Shown here piece after piece: positions 56,570-64,000 of a stretch of 64,000 nt of DNA (position 1 is the stretch's first letter; each line of letters opens with the position of its first letter). The position numbers and the translations under genes are program-made. Source of the DNA: Phialophora verrucosa (Eukaryota; Ascomycota; Eurotiomycetes; Chaetothyriales; Herpotrichiellaceae); contig MSED01000001.1 in assembly GCA_002099365.1 (NCBI GenBank), positions 3,658,001 through 3,722,000 on the forward strand, read 5' to 3'. The notes under the pieces are model-generated. The model made no database searches, was not told the DNA's origin, and worked only from the letters and a program-made list of their open reading frames with translations.

Positions 56570-59500
56570 TTTAGATTAGAAAAATTAAGAAAAATAAGAA
56601 ATAAGAAAATAGATATAGTAAATATTTTACTATAATAATATTATTTAAAATTAGTATTTTAAGTTTCCTTACTTATCTTTTACTTTCCTCTTATTCCTTT
56701 ATATTTTAAACTTTTAGTATTATAATATCTTTTTTATTTCTCTAATACCTTAATTAAAAGATAAAGATTTAACTTAAATAATTTTTATAAAGATTTTCTT
56801 TTCTATCTTCTCTTTTAGGAAGATCCTAATAATTAACTCTATTATTACTATTAAGATATTTAAAGTAATTATAAACTTCCTTCTCTATCCCTTAAGAATA
56901 GGAAAAGTGCTAGCTATCTATCCGGACAGTTTACTAAGAAAGCACTTAGGGGAAAAAAAACCTTAAGTAGCACTACTACTATAACACTACTTATTATAGA
57001 AGAAGCCTTAGCTAATACTACTACTATTACTAGTAATAGTAAGCTACCTTTACCCTCTTTATCCGCTAATCTTAACTCCCTAAAAGGTAATAATCTTATA
57101 TTATAGTTTACTATAATACTGTTTATTATAGAAGAAGCTTTAGCTAATATTATTACTATAACTAGTAATAGTAGCTTATCTTTACCCTCTTTATTAACTA
57201 ATCTAATTAGTTAGCCTTAATTACTTAATTTCTTAGAATTAATATTTATTAATAAATTACTCTTTTCTTCTTAATATAGTAATATTATAGTTAATATAGA
57301 GGTACTTAAGAGTACTAAGGATTTAAAAGATATACTAGAAGTAAAGGTTAACCTAATAAATTATTTTTCCTTTAACTATAGATCCTTTAATTTTAACTCG
57401 AGTACTAATTTCCTTTACTTAATTTTTAATTTATTATTATAGATATTAATATAAATTTATAAAATCTAAAAATTAAAGATTAGCTTATTAGTAATAAAGA
57501 TATAGACACTAAAGATATATATTAGATATTTTCTACTTTAGATTAGAAATATAATATAAATCTATATATTTTCTTATATAACCTTATACTAGACCTTAAG
57601 GTAAGTATCGTATCTAGTAGTCTTCCTCCTACGGCGAAATATATAATACTTTTACCGGAATATATAAAGCTAGCCGAAATATAAACTAAATAGAAAGAAA
57701 ACTTTAGTAAAGAGGAATTTATCTTATAAACTATACTTAATATACTTTTAGTATATTAGCTTCTAAATTATTATAAACTAATAAGAGATATATATAAGGC
57801 GATAGGTAAGTCTAAGTATAAGATATAATAGTTACTATACTAATCTTATATACTAGATTTATATAATTTAACTAAAGTCGGCCTAATATATCTTTATAAT
57901 ATAAGAAATATACTTTATAACTAGAATTATCTCTTTACTAAGCTGGAGCTTAATAAAAGTTAATAATAGTTCTTACTATACTTTTATAAAATAACTAACT
58001 TTATACTAATATATTTTAGCTTTATTTCTAGACTCGAAACTCTAAAAAAAGGCTACTTAATAGCTAAAACCGATCTTTTTATAAAATATAGCCCTTAAAC
58101 TTATTAGCTTCCTTTTAATATCGCTATTATAATATTTATATAAGTTAAGTAATAGTTTAAGATAGGATTAATAAAAGATTAACTAAAGATATATATTAAA
58201 GGCTTCGGTAAGTCTACTTAAATCTATATATTAAGATAGGGAACTAATAATTAAAGTCTCTAGCCGAGATATCTTATATTAGTAGCTTTAGGAAATATAA
58301 GTTATAAATAACTTAGAGATTACTATAACTATTACAGCGACTATTATAGACCTAATAATAAATATTTAACTTCCTCTAAAGAAGGATATAATAAATAGCC
58401 CGCTTACTAAGAAAGCTAAAAGTTAAGATTATAGTTATAGCGCTTCGATAAATAGTCCGCCGGCTAAAAGAGCTAAAAGTTAAGATTATAGTTATAGCGC
58501 TTTAATAAATAGCCCGCCGGCTAAAAAAGCTAAAAGTTAAGGTTATAGTTATAGTATTTTATAAAGTAATCCTAATTTTAATACCTCTACTCGAGGTTAT
58601 AGAGCTATTAGTTAAGGCTATAGTACTTCGTAAAGTAACTTCAATCTTAGTACTCTTATCCGGTATCGTAATACTGTTAGTTATAGTCGCGGTATTATAA
58701 TAATTACTTATAGGTCTTTGAGAAAGCGATAGGTCTTATAATAAGATATAAATAACTATATTTATAAGTCCGTAAAGAAGCGAAAATTATTATAGTAAAA
58801 TAAAGATTTATACGCTAAATTTAATAAAGAATTAAGTAAATAACTAAAGAAGAGAGATTATTTACTTATACTAATACGAAAATTAAATTATCTAGTTATA
58901 ATAAGAGGTAATAGCCTTATTATAAAGGGGCCTTATAACTTAAGTAGCGCGCCTAAAAGTACTATAGTAATACTACCTTTAATATTAAGTATAGTAATTA
59001 TAAATACTATAGAAGATAAAGAGTAAAGTTTATAGCTAATTTAAGTTTAAGTATTAGCTAGATTAGAAATAAAGATATAAAAAGATAAGTAATAAGCGAT
59101 TAAGATACTAAACTACTTCTAGGCTCGAATAGAGGAAGATTAAGCTCTAGAGTAATAGTTTTATTATAAAGATTATTATAGGTATACTTAAAAGGGGCGT
59201 TAGAAAGTAAGCTAAAGGATTTATTAAGTAGAAGATAATAAGATCTAAAATAGGTTATTAGTAGATCTACCTATTAAGTAAAGGTAAGAAATTAAGCCGA
59301 TAAAGTAATAAGAGTTAAAATAAGAAGATTTAATTATAGAGATTATTATATTATTTATTATAATAAAGTAAATATATTAGGAAGAGAAATAGCCCTTTAT
59401 ATACTTAAGGGATCTAAAGGCTAAAAAAAATTATATTAATATAACTAATCTTCTAGAAAATAAATTTAGTTACTTTACCCTTAGCTTTACCTTACTTTAC

Positions 59501-60360
59501 CCTTATCTTTACTTAAGTTATTTTACTTTCCTTCTATCTTTCCTTCTATTCTTTATTTTTTATTTTATTTTTTTTCGTCTCTCTCTTTATCTTTATTAAA
59601 AGGTTAAAGGTCTTTATAAAGTATATTATAGTTATAATAAAAGTAGCTACCTTAATAGCTAATACTACTTCTTAAGATAAAAGGGCTTTAAGAGCTTATA
59701 AAGGTAATTATTTTAATCTTTATCCCTTTTAAGACCTATAGTATTAAGTTAAGATTAATAATATATATAAGCTATATAATTTAAAGGATTTAAACTATAT
59801 ATATAAGTTTAAATAACTAAGGTAAGCGCTTAGTAATTTATCTCCTATAAATCTTTATAAGTATTTTTATCTTAGAGCCTTTAAGTATATATATTAAGGT
59901 TAATATCTCTTTTATATTTATAATAGTCCCTATACTAATTATTTTTAATAAAGTAAATATAGACGAAAGTAAAGGCTTTCTAGGCGCTAAACTAGAATAT
60001 ATTAGTATAAATAGTTAAATAAGATCTCGGTAATATTAATTAAGCTAATAGACCCTTTCTACTTTTATTATATTTATAGTAATACTACTAATATTCTATT
60101 TAAAGCTATCTAAAATTATTAGCTAAATAAAAAGTAATTAGAATACCTATACCGACTAGCTAAAAGGGATACTCTTAAACTATTAAATATTTAAAGATAT
60201 ATATATTAATAACTAGAAGCGTCTAAAAAGTTTAGTTAACTTTATCTTTAATATAATTATCTTTATATAATTCTTTTAAGCGGTTATTAATCTAGCTTTA
60301 AGACTAGAGAAGTAAAATATAGAGTATATATTATTTATTCTTTCTATTAAATATACTAAT
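56570..60360 (+). pseudogene. Degenerate coding region of unknown origin, RIP-mutated
   Basis: Plus-strand frames stay open over hundreds of codons if TAG/TAA are read as Gln or Trp, so this was once coding, perhaps in more than one gene. An imperfect duplication of about 100 bp occurs at about 56978-57080 and 57110-57207 (IIEEALAN ... TSNS in both copies). A 57-bp tandem repeat lies at 58394-58564. After it the frame is basic and Ser/Pro/Gln-rich (SVKKRKLL, KFNKELSK, KGPYNLSSAPKST). I found no RT, integrase or transposase motif. It could be a gag-like or host-derived gene. It is followed directly by the histone-fold frame. Confidence 0.45.
58394..58564 (+). repeat. 57-bp in-frame tandem repeat, 3 copies
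   Basis: Units 58394-58450, 58451-58507 and 58508-58564. Each is 19 codons and in one frame reads NSPPAKRAKS then a Gln/stop codon and DYSYSASI. The PPAKRAK core looks like a nuclear-localisation motif; the Tyr codons are probably RIP-changed His or Cys. Only one stop per unit occurs in this frame, which supports former coding. Confidence 0.75.
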
Positions 60361-61110
60361 ATAGAATTAGCTTATAAATCTATAGTCTACCTCTAGTAAC
60401 TTACTCTTAAGGAGCCCCCTCTATAGTAGCCTACCCCTAAAGAGCCCCCTCTATAGTAGCTTACCCCTAAGAAGTTTAACTCCGGAGAACCCTCTCCTAG
60501 TAAGTTTAGCTCTAAGAATAAGGTCTCGCGATATATATATAAATACTTACCTAGTTAGACTAGAGGTAAGACTCTTAAGTAGTAAATAAAGCCGTAAAGA
60601 AAGATAAAGTCGGTAAATAGGCTTATAGTACTAGCTCTTATAGATTATAAATAGTAGAATATAAAGGTTTAGAAGAAGAAAAGAAATAGATTAAGATAAT
60701 ATAAATCTAGTAGTAAATACTTATTATAGCGACTATTATTATCTAAATTAACTAATATAATAATAGCCGTCGTATTATATAAAATTTATTATTATTAAGA
60801 CCTTTATAGGGGGGAGATATATATATAATTTATATTATTCTCTCGACTTTATTATAAAGTTATATAAAGTTATACTTATAAAGACCTCTATATATAGAAG
60901 TTAGTATTAGGCGCGTTAAAAGAGGCGGCCGAAGCTTTTCTAGTTACTTATTTAGAAGGTATTTAGCTTAAGGACTATTATATCTACTATTACTATATTA
61001 ACCTTTTAGTAGATACTAACCTATATATTATCTATATTAAGCGTATTACTATCTAGCTTAAGGACTTATAGCTTATAAAGCGTCTCGCTTATAGGCGATC
61101 TAACTATTAA
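60361..61110 (+). pseudogene. Histone H3-fold gene (H3/CenH3-like), intron-containing, RIP-mutated
   Basis: One frame runs from 60361 (ATA, possibly former ATG) to 60958 with only TAG/TAA stops. After a 54-nt intron (60959-61012, donor GTATTT, branch TATTAAC, acceptor GTAG) it continues to a TAA at 61108-61110. The core aligns with histone H3. alphaN-like: VVLYKI-YYYQ. alpha1: FSRLYYKVI. alpha2: LGALKEAAEAFLVTYLE. After the intron: DTNL, then IYIKRITI, LKDL-x-L, KRL. The intron falls exactly between the Glu and Asp of the conserved LFEDTNL. ALKEAAEAFLV is closer to CenH3/CENP-A usage, but loop 1 is H3-like in length, so the class is open. The tail is long (about 130 residues), basic and repeat-rich. 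I infer a captured or duplicated histone gene killed by RIP. Confidence 0.7.
60391..60470 (+). repeat. 30-bp in-frame repeats in the tail of the histone-fold frame
   Basis: Two near-identical 30-bp units (60411-60440, 60441-60470) and a partial third upstream encode a decapeptide of the form KEPPL, two Gln/stop codons, then a PTP- or LTP-type triplet. They are in the same frame as the histone-fold core. Confidence 0.7.
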
Positions 61111-61456
61111 CGTTATATTTAATATTACTATAAATATAGTGGTTAGTTAGTATATACCTTAGTAAATATAGATTACTCCGCTTAGGGCTAACTAGTATTA
61201 ACTAGAACTTTAAGTATTAAGAGGTAGTTAAGCTATTTATAGAGATAAATAAAGAGTAATTATAATTAGGGATATTATAAAGGTAGTAACTAATAATTCT
61301 AGTAAAGGATATCTTACAAGTAATAATAATAAATTTACTATAGCTTTTAAGTTACTAGTAGTATTATTATAAATAATTATCTTAATATCTTATATAATTA
61401 ATTATAATAGCCTTAAGCGATAGTAGAAATAATAATATTTAAATAGCTTAATAGTA

Positions 61457-61764
61457 GTATAATATAATAACTATAATATAAAGTAGTATACCTATACTTA
61501 AATATTTTAAACTTAATAGGCTCTTTCGGCCTATAGTAATTACTATAATACTTATATATTTAAAATACCGCTTACTATATATATACTAATATTATAATTA
61601 CTAAGAATATTTTAGACGGTTTTAGTAAAACCCGACCCGTCCGAGTACTATATCTAGGACTAATCGGACTCGGGCTCGGATAGGGTAAAAGTGTCCGAGT
61701 ACTATTATCGGACCGGATAAAAGCCTCTATAACCCGACTCGAAACTATCTAATCTATAGTCTAG
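61457..61764 (+). repeat. 308-bp inverted repeat, left arm
   Basis: It matches the reverse complement of 63693-64000 base for base in length. Nearly all differences are C/T or G/A. The arm contains a GC-rich block of CCGA/CGGG motifs (61638-61740), such as CCCGACCCG and GGACTCGGGCTCGGA, like the subterminal repeats of many hAT-type DNA transposons. The family is a guess. Confidence 0.85.
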
Positions 61765-63692
61765 GTGTAAGATAATATATCTTTAAAAAGTAATACTAAA
61801 TATATATTAAGCGTTAGCCGAAGCTTAAATAATTCTAGCCTCCTTTAAGGCTAACTTTGTTAGCGTTAAGGAAAAGGATATTAAGCTCTAGGATTTATTA
61901 AGTCGGTTAAAAGAGAAATCTAACTAAATATTAAAAAGAGAGATATAGGCGCTTAGAGTATTCGATTCTTTATCTACCGATAATAAGATAGCTCTAGTAG
62001 AGCCTAACTTTATTTAGAACGAAGCCTCTATAACCGACTTTATAGATTAAAATACTATACTAAACTCCGGTAAGGACTTTCGGGTAGTTAGTTAAGACCG
62101 GCTCCTATTTTTATCTTTTAGAGATACCTTTATATTATCGCTTTTAGTAAGTTCGCTTCTAGTTCCTATATATTCTTAAAGTTATTATACCTTAACTATT
62201 TAATTAAGTAGCGCTTAAGTTTCTCATTAGAGTAGTCTATAACTCCTTCTATATTATATAGAGGTTCTTAAGTCTTCTTATAGATTAGAACTAGTTCTAG
62301 TCTAGCGTCTTAAGGTACCTTTTCTAATAGCGATTTATAGAAAACTAAGTAAATATTTATATTAATAAGTAGTTCTATCTTAAATATAATTAATTTTAGC
62401 TTTCTTTTAATTTTATATAGTTCGATTTTTATATAATTAAGTTTATTTAATAGCCTTATTATTTTAATATTTTTTTATAAGATATAAACTTTCTCCCTCT
62501 CCTAAAAATCTAGTCTCTTAAATCTTTTCTTATTTACTTATTTTATTATTTTTTACTAGATTATCTATAATTCCTACTTAAGTATTTTATATAATAACTA
62601 TAATTTTTCGACCGAAATTTTTACTCTTTTTATAATTAGCTTTATTCCTCTTAGGTCTTTTTTAATGTTTAGGTATCTCCTGTAATTAGTATAGAATAGT
62701 AATATTTCTATTACTAATATTAAATTATTATATATAAATTACGTAATTAGTAAAAATTCTATCTAATTATTTTATTAATAGTTTATATAGTATTATAAAT
62801 ATTATTCTAGTGTTTAATTTATCTTTTTAGTCTATCTGTTTATCTATAGATAGTATACTATTAATAATTTCTAATATATTTCTATAAGGTCTATAAGTAA
62901 CTACTAGAACTATAATATAAATAGTTTATCTCGATCTAATTTAATTATATCCGATATACTATATTATACTATAATTATCCTTATAAGTGTATATACTATA
63001 TCTTCAGTAGTTACTATCTCCTTCTACGGCTAAAAGTATATATATTTAGTTAGTTTATCCTCTATAACTAAGATTAAATTATATTCGGTCCCTATTAGAG
63101 GTTCTCTAGACTTTAGTAGTTTAATAATAAAGTCTAATATAATTATTAATTATACCTAATTTAGTAACTCCGTTATCTATAGTAATCTATATAACTTATA
63201 TTTTATATACTTAGCTCTATAGTAAGTATTGTAGTTCTTAATATATTCTTTAACTTCTTTTTATAATTATAGTTATATATAGTCCCTTATAACTAGTTTA
63301 ATTATTTTATTAATCCCTTAGTAGCCCGCGGACTTATTATTATATCTAGCGATAATAATATCTCTCCTTTACTACGCTATAAGCTCGGGCTACTATATTA
63401 TTATAGTAATTATCTATATTTTTCTATATATTAAAACACTCCTTTATTACTTTAATAATACTACTAGTTTAGGTTTTATTATACCTATATAATCCGCTCT
63501 TTTACTAAGAATATCCGCTCTTTTATTCTCCGCCCCTTAAATATAGTTAATCCGAAAGTTATATCTAGCGAGTATTTCGGCCTATTTAACTTACCTCTTA
63601 TTAAGTTCTTTAGTTATAGTCTAGTATAATAAGTTTTTATAGTCTATAAAGACTTAAACTAGATATTTAACTTCTTTAAGATAAACTCTTTA
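61765..63692 (-). pseudogene. Chromovirus integrase/chromodomain remnant between inverted repeats
   Basis: On the minus strand, about 62.2-63.69 kb matches the integrase C-terminal region and chromodomain linker of the complete element. Examples are the LIKPIRTRASL-like lead-in near 62.2-62.35 kb and the long lysine-rich block at 62.4-62.6 kb that mirrors 54.95-55.2 kb. The stretch from 61765 to about 62.15 kb has no recognised motif. The fragment has no LTR of its own inside the arms. Confidence 0.65.
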
Positions 63693-64000
63693 CTAAACTA
63701 TAGATCGGACAGTTTCGGGTCGGGTTATAGAGGCTTTTATCCGGTCCGATAATAGTACTCGGACACTTTTACTCTATCCGAGCCCGAGTCCGATTAGTTT
63801 TAGATATAGTATTCGAACGGGTCGGGTTTTACTAAGACCGTCCGAAATATTCTTAGTAATTATAATACTAGTATATATATAGTAAGCGGTATTTTAAATA
63901 TACGAGTATTATAGTAATTACTATAGGCCGAAAGAGCTTATTAAGTTTAAAATATTTAAGTATAAGTATACTACTTTATATTATAGTTATTATATTATAT
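63693..64000 (-). repeat. 308-bp inverted repeat, right arm (reaches window edge)
   Basis: Partner of 61457-61764 in opposite orientation. The match runs to the last base of the window, so the arm may continue beyond it. Confidence 0.85.

Larger units (their letters stand above)
26100..64000. other. RIP-mutated A/T-rich block
   Basis: CpA and TpG are nearly absent, while TpA, CpT, CpC and CpG remain, which is the dinucleotide pattern of repeat-induced point mutation. All recognisable coding is transposon-derived or degenerate. Local exceptions with more CA/TG are the chromovirus at 49134-56564 (notably its 5' LTR and 55.68-55.86 kb) and short islands near 30.85 kb and 41.85-42.0 kb. Such blocks are typical of centromeric, subtelomeric or dispersed heterochromatin. 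No telomeric TTAGGG repeat is present. Confidence 0.93.

Noticed and set aside
58394..58564. 57-bp repeats as a CRISPR-like array or satellite
   Set aside because: Copies are head-to-tail without spacers, only three in number, and in frame with a degenerate coding region.
59464..59515. TTTACCCTTA-rich tract as telomeric repeat
   Set aside because: The units are irregular and do not match TTAGGG/CCCTAA.
26100..64000. The whole A/T block as a centromere
   Set aside because: A/T-richness, nested retroelements and a CenH3-like pseudogene are compatible with it, but nothing in sequence distinguishes a centromere from other RIP-affected heterochromatin.

Overview
The window is from a filamentous ascomycete (Pezizomycotina, probably Eurotiomycetes; the class is an inference). 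Genes are compact, with short introns that have GT donors, CTAAC/CTGAC-like branch sites and AG acceptors. The families are typical of this group: a Zn2Cys6 regulator, a multi-intron amino acid permease, an Atg22-like transporter and a short kinesin-3. From about 26 kb the DNA carries the classic scar of repeat-induced point mutation (RIP): CpA and TpG are almost gone and TpA is everywhere.

Gene-rich half (1-25.6 kb). At the left edge is the end of a thiamine-diphosphate 2-oxoacid decarboxylase. It is followed by an amino acid permease, an aromatic-type aminotransferase and, divergent from the latter, a Zn2Cys6 regulator. Together they look like an Ehrlich-type or arylpyruvate module for taking up, transaminating and decarboxylating amino acids. 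Next come a 2-oxoglutarate/Fe(II)-type oxygenase and a divergent CocE/NonD (S15-type) hydrolase, then an Atg22-like transporter. A housekeeping block follows: a NOPCHAP1-like chaperone, a short kinesin-3, eIF2B delta and RPS29 (uS14, resolved here as three exons including a 9-nt last coding exon). Then come an unrecognised acidic protein and a small secreted protein whose stop codon lies in the end of a retrotransposon LTR.

Transposon graveyard (25.6-64 kb). No intact gene was found. The layers that can be read are: (1) a Ty1/copia element on the minus strand (LTR 25619-25886, RNase H and RT to 27.9 kb, integrase at 39.6-41.0 kb), split by (2) an 11.7-kb Ty3/gypsy element on the minus strand (27942-39642) with matched 299-bp LTRs; (3) a minus-strand chromovirus LTR with its polypurine tract (41020-41447); (4) a complete 7.43-kb plus-strand chromovirus (49134-56564) with identical-length 397-bp LTRs, a TATAA target duplication, gag, RT, RNase H, integrase, chromodomain and an antisense coiled-coil ORF; (5) an unidentified degenerate coding region (56.6-60.3 kb) with in-frame repeats; (6) a RIP-mutated, intron-containing histone H3-fold gene (60361-61110), the most unusual item; and (7) a 308-bp gap-free inverted repeat (61457-61764 and 63693-64000) flanking another chromovirus remnant.

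All motif readings, splice sites and repeat borders were made by eye. No database search or alignment program was run.
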